Source: CAYUAI01 sp964442745 (lineage in GTDB: Bacteria; Pseudomonadota; Gammaproteobacteria; S012-40). Taken from it: a stretch of DNA of 20,238 bases. Below are positions 6,236 through 13,612 of this stretch, one piece after another. The first letter of the stretch is position 1, and every line of letters begins with the position of its first letter. Under the pieces are notes generated by a model that saw nothing but the letters and a program-made list of their open reading frames with translations, searched no databases and was not told the origin of the DNA. The translations under genes were made by a program, and so were the position numbers. The DNA lies in the NCBI GenBank assembly GCA_964442745.1, contig CAYUAI010000072.1, positions 1 to 20,238 on the forward strand, in the 5' to 3' direction.

Positions 6236-7051
6236 ATGTTTAATGCAAAAGATCTATTAGGGACATTGATGAACAGCGGCATGAGCCAATCGAGCGGACG
6301 TCGACTCGAACATTCTTTAGGCGATAAAGGCGTCGGAGGCCAAAACGGAATCCTTGGCCAAATGCTGAGTAGTGTCACAGGCAGCAGTGGCGGAGGCGGT
6401 GGTTTGTTGGGCTCCTTGGGTAATATCGCAGGTTCCATGTTCGGCAATAAACAGAGCAATACTGGCGGCATGGGTACCGCTGGCGCCGGGGCGCTGGGCG
6501 CGCTGGCAGGCTCTTTATTCGGCGGCGGCAGCAGTTCCGTCAAAGGCGCTCTCGGCGGCGGCGCACTCGCCATGCTGGGCTCATTAGCACTGCAAGCCTA
6601 TAAAAATTACAGTGCTAAGGGATCAAACACCCAACCTGACGCTAGCTCACAGTTAATGGCCGGGCTTAGACAACCCGAAAATGACCAGGAGCAGCAAGAA
6701 GTACAAGATGTGGCCATGTTAACCCTCAAAGCCATGATCAATGCCGCTAAAGCCGATGGCAATATTGATGAACAAGAAACGCAGCGCATCCTGGGCAAAT
6801 TGCAAGAAGGCGACATCACCTCCGAAGAACAACAATTTGTTATCGATGAAATGAAAAAACCCATCGACACCGACAGTATCATCAACGCAGTGCCTAATCC
6901 ACAAGTGGGCGCGCAAATCTATGCCGCCTCATTGCTTGCCATCGAAGTAGATACTGACGCCGAACGGGATTATATGCAACAGCTCGCCAGCCGCTTAGGA
7001 TTAGATAACAACGTAGTTACTTATTTGCACAGCGCAGTCGGCACCTCTTAA
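6236..7051 (+). CDS. DUF533 (YebE-like) membrane protein with TerB-like C-terminal domain
   Basis: The 271-aa protein starts at ATG after CAGGAG. It begins MFNAKDLLGTLM and then has a long Gly/Ser-rich, low-complexity stretch (about 32-110). One hydrophobic helix (about 105-121, GGGALAMLGSLALQAY) is the likely membrane anchor. The C-terminal half (about 155-268) is helical and acidic, with AMINAAKADGNIDEQETQRI, the metal-loop-like signature of TerB/DUF533 proteins, followed by MQQLASRLGLD. YebE of enterobacteria is an inner-membrane protein of this family linked to envelope stress; its biochemical role is unknown. The gene precedes a terminator-like hairpin at 7209-7246 and the XpaC/TelA cluster, a frequent association of TerB-like and TelA-like proteins. 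Confidence 0.85.
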   Translation: MFNAKDLLGTLMNSGMSQSSGRRLEHSLGDKGVGGQNGILGQMLSSVTGSSGGGGGLLGSLGNIAGSMFGNKQSNTGGMGTAGAGALGALAGSLFGGGSSSVKGALGGGALAMLGSLALQAYKNYSAKGSNTQPDASSQLMAGLRQPENDQEQQEVQDVAMLTLKAMINAAKADGNIDEQETQRILGKLQEGDITSEEQQFVIDEMKKPIDTDSIINAVPNPQVGAQIYAASLLAIEVDTDAERDYMQQLASRLGLDNNVVTYLHSAVGTS

Positions 7052-7059
7052 GCTTTAGC

Positions 7060-7158
7060 ATGCCTAATTTCTACAAAAAATTCATCGGCTGGTTGATCCT
7101 GGTCGCCGTTGTGGGTGGTATTTGTTGGCAAAGCTTCGTACATGCCCGCGTCATTTAG
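7060..7158 (+). CDS. Possible 32-aa single-pass membrane peptide
   Basis: This short frame lies eight bases after the DUF533 stop. It reads MPNFYKKFIGWLILVAVVGG and then ICWQSFVHARVI before TAG. The composition is that of a small inner-membrane protein: a short basic N-terminus (KK) followed by about 17 hydrophobic residues. No clear ribosome-binding site precedes it, so it would need coupling to DUF533 translation. I recognise no family. It may be a real small protein or a chance frame. Confidence 0.35.
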   Translation: MPNFYKKFIGWLILVAVVGGICWQSFVHARVI

Positions 7159-7208
7159 CGGATATTTACATCATCATTGATGATAAAAGGCTTGCGTCGA
7201 ATCAACCT

Positions 7209-7246
7209 AAAACCTCAGTTGGCCCATCACGTTAACTGAGGTTTTT
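7209..7246 (+). terminator. Strong intrinsic-terminator-like hairpin after DUF533
   Basis: AAAACCTCAGTT (7209-7220) pairs perfectly over 12 bp with AACTGAGGTTTT (7234-7245), with a 13-nt loop and a T5 run at the end. It would end the DUF533 transcript and separate it from the XpaC operon. The A-rich left arm means it could also act on the minus strand. Confidence 0.8.
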
Positions 7247-7289
7247 AACAAAATAGAAACTTTTGCATAAAAAAATGCCAGCCTGAAAA

Positions 7290-8132
7290 ATGACCGCAAA
7301 ACGTTATAAACCCGAGCAACAGCAACGACAAAAAACCAAACCTAAAGGCTTGCTCCTGTTGATCCTGCCCTTACCGCTGGTATTTGCAGTGCTGGTATCA
7401 TTAGGTAAGGGCGCGCTGGGCGCGGTACTTGCTAACAGTTTCGGTTTTGCTCTCTTTATCGTAGGCGCCATGTTTGCCCGTAAAGGCTTCAGGATTGAGC
7501 AGGAATACCATCGCCGCAAAATTGCCCGTGCTCCCAGCATACCCTATAAGCTCATTGCCGGTATTACCGTTGCTTTTGCCACCGGTGTGACTGCCTTCAA
7601 CGGGGTAGGTTATAGCCTGCTAAATAGTCTAGCATTCAGTATCGCTACATTTCTCGGCTATTATCTGTTGTATGGTATCGATCCCCGTCAAGATAAAATG
7701 GGATCAACCATCGCCGGCGTCACCGCTAAAGAGGTACTCGACGCGCTAGAAGAAGCCGAAAAGACCATCGAAAGCATTGATACCGCAGCGGCCAAAATTG
7801 GTCATAGGGAATTACGTCTACGACTAAACCGAATCACCACTCAAGCACAGGCTGTACTACGCGCTATCGAGGAAGATCCAAAAGATTTACGCCGAGCCCG
7901 AAAATTTCTTGTGGTCTATTTACAAAGTACCCAGCAAGTGACCGAAGGCTATGCGCGTACCCACAAAAAAGCCGGTTCCCAACAACTTGAAGACAACTTC
8001 CGACGTGTGTTGGACTCCATTGAGCATACGTTTAAAGAACAACAAGAAAAACTATTAAAAAATGACGTGTTCGATCTAGATGTGCAGATCGAAGTATTGC
8101 AGGCACAACTGAAACGAGAAGGTATCATATGA
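7290..8132 (+). CDS. XpaC-like membrane protein (5-bromo-4-chloroindolyl phosphate hydrolysis family)
   Basis: The 280-aa protein has a basic N-terminus (KRYKPEQQQRQKTKPK) followed by four predicted membrane helices (about 20-38, 42-62, 86-103, 110-130). A cytoplasmic helical region (about 145-280) rich in Glu/Lys and likely coiled follows (EVLDALEEAEKTIESI, LRRARKFLVVYLQSTQQV). This layout and the downstream TelA-type gene identify it as XpaC-family. The name comes from a Bacillus phenotype; the molecular role is unknown and may concern envelope-stress or toxic-anion tolerance. The start has no good Shine-Dalgarno; a closer upstream ATG (7275) hits a stop after two codons. Its last bases overlap the next gene by 4 nt (ATGA), so the pair is translationally coupled. 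Confidence 0.85.
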   Translation: MTAKRYKPEQQQRQKTKPKGLLLLILPLPLVFAVLVSLGKGALGAVLANSFGFALFIVGAMFARKGFRIEQEYHRRKIARAPSIPYKLIAGITVAFATGVTAFNGVGYSLLNSLAFSIATFLGYYLLYGIDPRQDKMGSTIAGVTAKEVLDALEEAEKTIESIDTAAAKIGHRELRLRLNRITTQAQAVLRAIEEDPKDLRRARKFLVVYLQSTQQVTEGYARTHKKAGSQQLEDNFRRVLDSIEHTFKEQQEKLLKNDVFDLDVQIEVLQAQLKREGII

Positions 8133-9316
8133 CAAACAAACCCACCTCAACACCAACGGAATCGTTGACTACCTCCCAAACGCTGTCAGATGCAAGTACC
8201 ATCGCCTTACCAGAACTCGAAGATAAACTGATCACCTACGATAGTGCAGATAAAAGCGATAAAAAAAAAATCACCCAGCACATAGGCGAAATAAACCTAT
8301 CTGACAGTAACTCAATTATCTTTTTTGGTACCAAAGCACAACAACAACTGACCACCATTTCCGACAACATGTTAGAAGGGGTACGTAACAAAGACATGGG
8401 GGCCGCCGGCAAATCTCTCAGCAGTATGGTCGCCGCCATACGGGGCTTTGATGTAGACAAACTCGACCCCAATCGCAAACCAGGTTTCTTCGCCCGTTTA
8501 TTTAACAAAACCAAACCGGTGGTTGAATTTTTGCAGGGCTACGAAGAAGTCCGCCAACAAATCGATGGTATCTCCATTAAGATGGAACGCCACAAAACTC
8601 AACTGCTCACCGACATCACCTCACTAGACCGCCTGTACCAAGCTAATCTGCAGTATTATCACGACCTAGAATTATATATTGCTGCCGGGGACGAAAAAAT
8701 AAAACAACTGGACCAACAAATTCTGCCCGCCCTGGAACAAACCGCCACACAAAGCGAAGATCTACTCAAAGCGCAAGAATTACGAGACCTGCGCAGTGTC
8801 CGTGACGACCTGGAACGACGTGTACACGACTTACGTCTAACCCGTCAGGTCGCCATGCAAAGCCTGCCAAGTATTCGTCTAGTACAAGAAAATGACAAAG
8901 GACTCGTCAATAAAATCAACTCCACTTTAGTAAATACTGTCCCTTTGTGGCGCCAGCAACTCGCCCAAGCGGTTACCATCTATCGCTCAGGCCAAGCGGC
9001 CCAAACCGTCAAAGATGCCACCAACTTAACCAATGAATTATTGCAATCCAACGCGGAAAACCTAAGAACCGCCAATACCGAAGTCCGCAAACAATTGGAG
9101 CGCGGGGTATTCGATATTGAAGTCATCAAAAAAGCCAACCAGACGCTCATCGAAACCATCCAAGACAGCCTAAAAATCGCCGATGAAGGAAAGCGTGCCC
9201 GCGCCAATGCCGAACAACAACTGGAAACCTTAGAGACCGAATTGCGTGGCGCCTTGTCAGCCGCTAGCTCACAAGCAAACCAACCCGAGCAAACCAACAC
9301 AGCGAGTCAGAACTAA
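8129..9316 (+). CDS. TelA-like toxic anion resistance protein
   Basis: The 395-aa product is hydrophilic with no membrane segment and is mostly alpha-helical, with long heptad-like stretches (LLKAQELRDLRSVRDDLERR, QLETLETELRGAL). After a Ser/Thr-rich start (about 1-35), the TelA block appears with GFFARLFNK (about 120-128), then KMERHKTQLLTDITSLDRLY. Near 300-345 come VTIYRSGQAAQTVKDAT and the conserved VFDIEVIKKANQTLIETIQD. The length is typical of the family. TelA homologues are linked genetically to tellurite and other stress resistance, but no transport or enzyme activity is established. Overlap with the XpaC frame and a 3-nt gap to the SPFH gene show one operon. Confidence 0.9.
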   Translation: MTNKPTSTPTESLTTSQTLSDASTIALPELEDKLITYDSADKSDKKKITQHIGEINLSDSNSIIFFGTKAQQQLTTISDNMLEGVRNKDMGAAGKSLSSMVAAIRGFDVDKLDPNRKPGFFARLFNKTKPVVEFLQGYEEVRQQIDGISIKMERHKTQLLTDITSLDRLYQANLQYYHDLELYIAAGDEKIKQLDQQILPALEQTATQSEDLLKAQELRDLRSVRDDLERRVHDLRLTRQVAMQSLPSIRLVQENDKGLVNKINSTLVNTVPLWRQQLAQAVTIYRSGQAAQTVKDATNLTNELLQSNAENLRTANTEVRKQLERGVFDIEVIKKANQTLIETIQDSLKIADEGKRARANAEQQLETLETELRGALSAASSQANQPEQTNTASQN

Positions 9317-9319
9317 GTC

Positions 9320-10426
9320 ATGGGCTTATGGGGAAAAATTTTCAGTCAATTTATTGATGTCATTGAATGGCTTGATGACAGCAATAATACCCTTGTCTAT
9401 CGTTTTGAACGTTATGGCAATGAGATTAAATACGGCGCGAAGCTGACCGTACGCGAAGGTCAGATTGCCGTTTTCGTCAACGAAGGCCAAGTGGCTGACA
9501 CCTTGACGCCGGGTCTATACGAACTAGAAACCAAAAACCTGCCGGTGCTGACCACCTTGCGACACTGGGATCATGGTTTCAATAGTCCATTCAAAGCAGA
9601 AGTTTACTTTTGCAATACCCGGCGCTTTACCGATCTGAAATGGGGGACCAAAAATTCGCTGATGATGCGTGATACAGAATTCGGCGCTGTCAGAATCCGG
9701 GCCTTTGGTAGTTATGTGATTCGCATTCAAGATGCCAACCGTTTCATTCGGGAAATCGTCGGTACCGATGGTCATTTTACCCTAGAGGAAATCAGTGATC
9801 AGTTACGCAACCTGATTGTTTCTCGGTTCGCTACCGTAGTGGCCGAAGCACGCATTCCGGTGCTGGACATGGCGGCCAATTATGACCAATTTGGAGATTT
9901 TCTAACGAGCCGAATTGCACCTGAATTTACCGCTTACGGGCTAGAATTAACTAAAATATTAATCGAAAACATATCATTGCCACCCGAGGTAGAAAAGGCA
10001 TTGGATAAACGCACCAGTATCGGCATTGTCGGTAATTTGGATAATTTTATGAAATATCAGGCAGCAGACGCGCTAGGCGCCAGTGCAAAAAATCCATCGG
10101 GAGGGAGTGGAGCCGATGCCATGAGCATGGGAATAGGCTTAGCCATGGCCCAAAATTTCAGCCAATCACTCAACCGACCCTCCTCGCCACCCGCGCCACC
10201 GCCACTGCCTAACAGTAAAAAATATCATGTGGCAATCAATAATCAATCGCAAGGACCCTATGGGCTGGATGAATTGAAAAAAAACCTCCTCGCTGGCAAT
10301 CTGCAATCAACAACCTTAGTCTGGACAAGCGGCATGCCACAATGGATGCCCGCCAGCGAAGTTAGCGATTTATCGGTGCTCTTTCCCCAAACTCAACAAC
10401 CACCACCGCTACCAAGCAATGACTGA
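9320..10426 (+). CDS. SPFH-domain 'virion core' (YdjI-like) protein with C-terminal GYF_2 domain
   Basis: The 368-aa protein starts MGLWGKIFSQFIDVIEWLDD and has no transmembrane helix. Residues about 35-260 form an SPFH/band-7-like domain of the virion-core/YdjI type: KLTVREGQIAVFVNEGQVAD, LTPGLYELETKNLPVL, FGSYVIRIQDANRF and LELTKILIENISLPPEVEKAL. A Gly/Ala/Pro-rich linker (about 260-300) leads to a GYF_2 domain (300-350: YHVAINNQSQGPYGLDELKK, VWTSGMPQWMPASEV), a protein-protein interaction fold. The Bacillus YdjI relative is tied to membrane-stress or envelope functions and to co-encoded zinc-ribbon proteins. Here too a zinc-ribbon membrane protein follows with an 8-nt overlap, and the GYF tail may recruit it or other proline-containing partners. 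Confidence 0.87.
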   Translation: MGLWGKIFSQFIDVIEWLDDSNNTLVYRFERYGNEIKYGAKLTVREGQIAVFVNEGQVADTLTPGLYELETKNLPVLTTLRHWDHGFNSPFKAEVYFCNTRRFTDLKWGTKNSLMMRDTEFGAVRIRAFGSYVIRIQDANRFIREIVGTDGHFTLEEISDQLRNLIVSRFATVVAEARIPVLDMAANYDQFGDFLTSRIAPEFTAYGLELTKILIENISLPPEVEKALDKRTSIGIVGNLDNFMKYQAADALGASAKNPSGGSGADAMSMGIGLAMAQNFSQSLNRPSSPPAPPPLPNSKKYHVAINNQSQGPYGLDELKKNLLAGNLQSTTLVWTSGMPQWMPASEVSDLSVLFPQTQQPPPLPSND

Positions 10427-11585
10427 CCACATCCCTCCGGCCACGGCCGCTGAGCAACCGTTACCTGAGACCCGCTACCGCTACCCCTGTGAGAATTGTG
10501 GTGCGGTACTTAAATTTTCACCGATGACCGGCACACTCGCGTGTAAGCACTGTGGGTATCAGCAAAATATTACCGCTTCAGTAAAACCGATTAAGGAACA
10601 TAATTTTCGCAAAGCACTGGCTAAGCTTGCCAACGCAAATACAGTCAGCAACGACGTAGTAACCATCAAGTGCCCCACCTGCGCCTCCCAATCACAACTG
10701 AAACCCGGCACCCATGCGGGTCAATGCGCGTATTGTGGCACACCACTGATCGTCGATGCCGCGCTGATAAAATCGTTTCAGGCAGAATCGCTGTTGCCAT
10801 TCAAAGTCACCGAACAACAAGCCTTGCAATTTTTTCGCAAGTGGCTTGGCTCACGATGGTTTGCTCCCTCGGCGCTGAAAAAATATGCCGCAGGCGACTC
10901 CCGCCTGCAAGGGCTCTATGTCCCCTATTGGACTTACGACAGCGACACCCAAACAAGCTATTCGGGCCGGCGCGGTGATACTTATTACGTCAGGGAAAAT
11001 TATTCCACAAATATCAATGGTCGCCAGGTGGTACGCTCCCGCTCTGTTCCCCGAATCCGCTGGACACCCACCAGCGGTCATGTCGCCCGACACTTTGACG
11101 ACGTATTGATTGGGGCAAGCCAGACCCTGCCACGCCAAATCACCAATCGACTAGCTCCATGGGACCTGGTCAATCTAGCTACCTTCGATGCCGCCTATCT
11201 CAGCGGTTTCGACAGTGAGCTCCATCAAGTAGAGCTAGACAGTGGATTTGAACAAGCGCGACTTGTCATGGATCAAGCCATCCGCGCCGACGTACGCCGC
11301 CACATCGGCGGGGATCAACAACAAATCCATCAACTTCAAACGCATCATAACCGCACCACCTTCAAAAGCTTGGTATTACCCGTGTGGATGGCTACCTTTC
11401 GCTTCCGCGACAAAACCTATCGTTTTGCAGTCAACGGCCGTACCGGAAAAACCTGTGGTGAACGTCCCTACAGTTACTTAAAAATCATATTAGCGGTGAT
11501 CAGCGGTTTAATAATTACCGCCACCATTGCTTATCTGTTATCACAACCTGAAATGTTTGAACAAATCCAATCCACTTATTATTAG
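10419..11585 (+). CDS. Membrane-anchored protein with two zinc ribbons
   Basis: The 388-aa product carries two CxxC...CxxC ribbons: Cys24/27/42/45 (CENC...CKHC) and Cys85/88/103/106 (CPTC...CAYC). Each is spaced as in TFIIB-type zinc ribbons, so two zinc ions are expected. The middle (about 120-340) is a mixed region with conserved-looking blocks such as YVPYWTYDSDTQTSYSGRRG and LPVWMATFRFRDKTYRFAVN. One C-terminal hydrophobic helix (about 358-378, IILAVISGLIITATIAYLL) anchors it in the membrane. Databases often mislabel such proteins as 'primosomal protein N' or helicase relatives because of the ribbons; no helicase motif is present. Its overlap with the SPFH gene points to a joint membrane complex. 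Confidence 0.8.
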   Translation: MTDHIPPATAAEQPLPETRYRYPCENCGAVLKFSPMTGTLACKHCGYQQNITASVKPIKEHNFRKALAKLANANTVSNDVVTIKCPTCASQSQLKPGTHAGQCAYCGTPLIVDAALIKSFQAESLLPFKVTEQQALQFFRKWLGSRWFAPSALKKYAAGDSRLQGLYVPYWTYDSDTQTSYSGRRGDTYYVRENYSTNINGRQVVRSRSVPRIRWTPTSGHVARHFDDVLIGASQTLPRQITNRLAPWDLVNLATFDAAYLSGFDSELHQVELDSGFEQARLVMDQAIRADVRRHIGGDQQQIHQLQTHHNRTTFKSLVLPVWMATFRFRDKTYRFAVNGRTGKTCGERPYSYLKIILAVISGLIITATIAYLLSQPEMFEQIQSTYY

Positions 11586-11599
11586 CAGGATGCCATCTC

Positions 11600-13126
11600 A
11601 TGACCAAAGCGAAAATTGCTGATACCAAACCCATCGCCGTTCAACTCAAAGCCGAACAAGAATATTACTGGTGCAAATGTGGACTCGCCCAGAACCAACC
11701 CTTTTGTGATGGCAGCCATCGCAATACCAGCTTCACCCCACAAGCTTTCACGGTCGGTGAATCCCAAGAAGCTTATTTATGTATGTGCAAACGCAGTAAT
11801 AATCCGCCATTTTGCGATGGCAGTCACGCCCGCTTGGAAGAAGACGAAAAAATCAATGATATCGCCACCAACGAACCTTTGGCCGCCAGAAATACCCCAG
11901 AAGAACCCACTCTGGAAACTATCCATCAACTGGCAAGCAATGGACTCACTAAAACCGGACACCATGGTGAGATGGATGCCATGGGTGTTCCACGCCAACA
12001 TTTACCACACTGGGATGACATTCAAATACTCACGGCCCAATTTGCCAATAAACCCTTGCTTGACGATGTCCCAGTTAATACCGAACTGGTGATTGGTCCC
12101 CGTGCCAAACAGCCATTACATTTAAAAATCCCAATTTTTGTTTCAGACATGAGTTTTGGTGCCCTTTCGGAAGAAGCGAAAATTGCGCTTGCTACCGGTG
12201 CCGAACAAGCCGGTACCGGCATTTGCTCCGGTGAAGGCGGTATGTTACCTGAAGAACAAATGGCTAATAGCCGCTATTTTTATGAATTAGCCTCCGCCCA
12301 ATTCGGCTACCATGAAACACAGCTCAACAAAATACAAGCCTTTCACTTTAAAGGCGGGCAAGCGGCAAAAACAGGCACCGGTGGCCATCTACCTGGCAGC
12401 AAAGTCACCAAAAAAATCGCTCAAGTTCGCAACATCCCGGTGGGCACCGCCGCCATCTCTCCAGCGACCTTTCCCGAGTTAACCACAGCCGATGATTTTA
12501 AACAGTTTGCCGATCATGTGCGTGAAATCAGTGGTGGGATTCCGGTTGGCATGAAATTATCCGCCAACCATATTGAGCAAGACATTGAATTTGCCATCCA
12601 AGCTGACATGGATTACATCATCCTTGATGGCCGAGGTGGCGGTACTGGAGCAGCGCCGTTACTGTTCCGCAACCATATTTCCGTTCCCACCATTGCCGCG
12701 CTAGCTCGGGCGCGACATTATCTGAACAAGCGTGGCCAATCGGACATCACTTTGATCATTACCGGAGGCCTGCGCACGCCGGCGGATTTTATCAAAGCCC
12801 TCTGCCTCGGTGCCGATGGCATCGCCATTGCCAATTCTGCCATGCAATCCATCGGCTGTGTCGCCGCACGCATGTGCCACACCAATAATTGCCCAGCCGG
12901 TATTGCTACTCAAAAACCAGAATTAAGAGCCAAACTTAACATTGAAAAATCCGCCAATCAACTGGCACAATTTTTAACATCATCGACACAATTAATCGAG
13001 GTGATGGCTCGCGCCTGTGGTCACCGTCATATTAATCAATTCAACCGCGATGATCTAACGACCTGGAAAAAAGAAATGGCAGAACTCAGCGGTATCAGCT
13101 ACGGCGGTTTTGACGAATCGAGATAA
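11600..13126 (+). CDS. Double CDGSH iron-sulfur domain fused to an FMN-binding glutamate synthase-type domain
   Basis: The 508-aa protein has two N-terminal CDGSH motifs, CKCGLAQNQPFCDGSH (ligands Cys25, Cys27, Cys36, His40) and CMCKRSNNPPFCDGSH (Cys61, Cys63, Cys72, His76), each expected to bind a [2Fe-2S] cluster. From about 105 to the end it is the FMN/Fe-S domain of glutamate synthase (GltB-type): PIFVSDMSFGALSEEAKIAL, SGEGGM, KGGQAAKTGTGGHLPG, LDGRGGGTGAAP, ITGGLRTPADFIKALCLGAD, and the 3Fe-4S motif CVAARMCHTNNCP (Cys420, 426, 431). The amidotransferase (glutaminase) domain of true GOGAT is absent. It is therefore probably a cytosolic redox flavoprotein fed by the CDGSH clusters; its substrate is unknown. 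AGGA about ten bases before ATG, and a 14-nt gap, tie it to the operon. Confidence 0.9.
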   Translation: MTKAKIADTKPIAVQLKAEQEYYWCKCGLAQNQPFCDGSHRNTSFTPQAFTVGESQEAYLCMCKRSNNPPFCDGSHARLEEDEKINDIATNEPLAARNTPEEPTLETIHQLASNGLTKTGHHGEMDAMGVPRQHLPHWDDIQILTAQFANKPLLDDVPVNTELVIGPRAKQPLHLKIPIFVSDMSFGALSEEAKIALATGAEQAGTGICSGEGGMLPEEQMANSRYFYELASAQFGYHETQLNKIQAFHFKGGQAAKTGTGGHLPGSKVTKKIAQVRNIPVGTAAISPATFPELTTADDFKQFADHVREISGGIPVGMKLSANHIEQDIEFAIQADMDYIILDGRGGGTGAAPLLFRNHISVPTIAALARARHYLNKRGQSDITLIITGGLRTPADFIKALCLGADGIAIANSAMQSIGCVAARMCHTNNCPAGIATQKPELRAKLNIEKSANQLAQFLTSSTQLIEVMARACGHRHINQFNRDDLTTWKKEMAELSGISYGGFDESR

Positions 13127-13152
13127 TAACCATGGGGAGGCATTAAAACATC

Positions 13153-13485
13153 ATGACCAAATATTCAAAAAATCAGCAACCTGTTTCCAAGGAAAGCCAA
13201 GAAGAGGCGATCAAAATTGCCCGCAGCACCCAACGCCCCGGACAAACTAAAGAACAAACCAAACTCATTGCACAAGGCATCCAAAAAGGCATTGATCAAT
13301 ACAAAAAACAACAAAAAGCCAAAGCCAGGGAATTCGATAAAAAACACAAAAAACCATCTCAACAAAAAAATCACTCGTCACCCACCATCGAAATCAAAGA
13401 AAAAATTATTTTCAAACATCATTGGTTGCCTTGGGGCTCACTGGCGCTAAGCTGGCTAGGCATCGCTATTTACTTTTTGATTTAG
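13153..13485 (+). CDS. DUF2956 small membrane protein
   Basis: The 110-aa product matches DUF2956, a family known mainly from gammaproteobacteria. It starts with the conserved block SQEEAIKIARSTQRPGQTKE and QTKLIAQGIQKGIDQYKKQQ. A very basic linker (about 50-80, Lys/Gln-rich) leads to one C-terminal hydrophobic helix (about 92-110, LPWGSLALSWLGIAIYFLI), so it is a tail-anchored type protein. Its function is unknown. It lies 26 nt after the GOGAT-like gene with a GGGAGG about 12 bases before ATG, so it is probably the last gene of the operon. The convergent CusA gene ends 127 bp further on, in a T/A-rich gap without a clear terminator. Confidence 0.85.
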   Translation: MTKYSKNQQPVSKESQEEAIKIARSTQRPGQTKEQTKLIAQGIQKGIDQYKKQQKAKAREFDKKHKKPSQQKNHSSPTIEIKEKIIFKHHWLPWGSLALSWLGIAIYFLI

Positions 13486-13612
13486 GAATAAAATTCAATA
13501 CGTGATACAAGCTGCACCCAGATTTAGTTTGTATTCCCGTAAGTTTGAACTGCTTTCAGAGGAAAAATTATTAAAAAATACCGCTTCCTTTTTTTTATCC
13601 ATGTAGCGTGAA

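Noticed and set aside
6232..6573. Pro-rich minus-strand ORF of 113 aa over the DUF533 gene
   Set aside because: It is the complement of the Gly/Ala-rich DUF533 stretch; the low-complexity proline run is an artefact.
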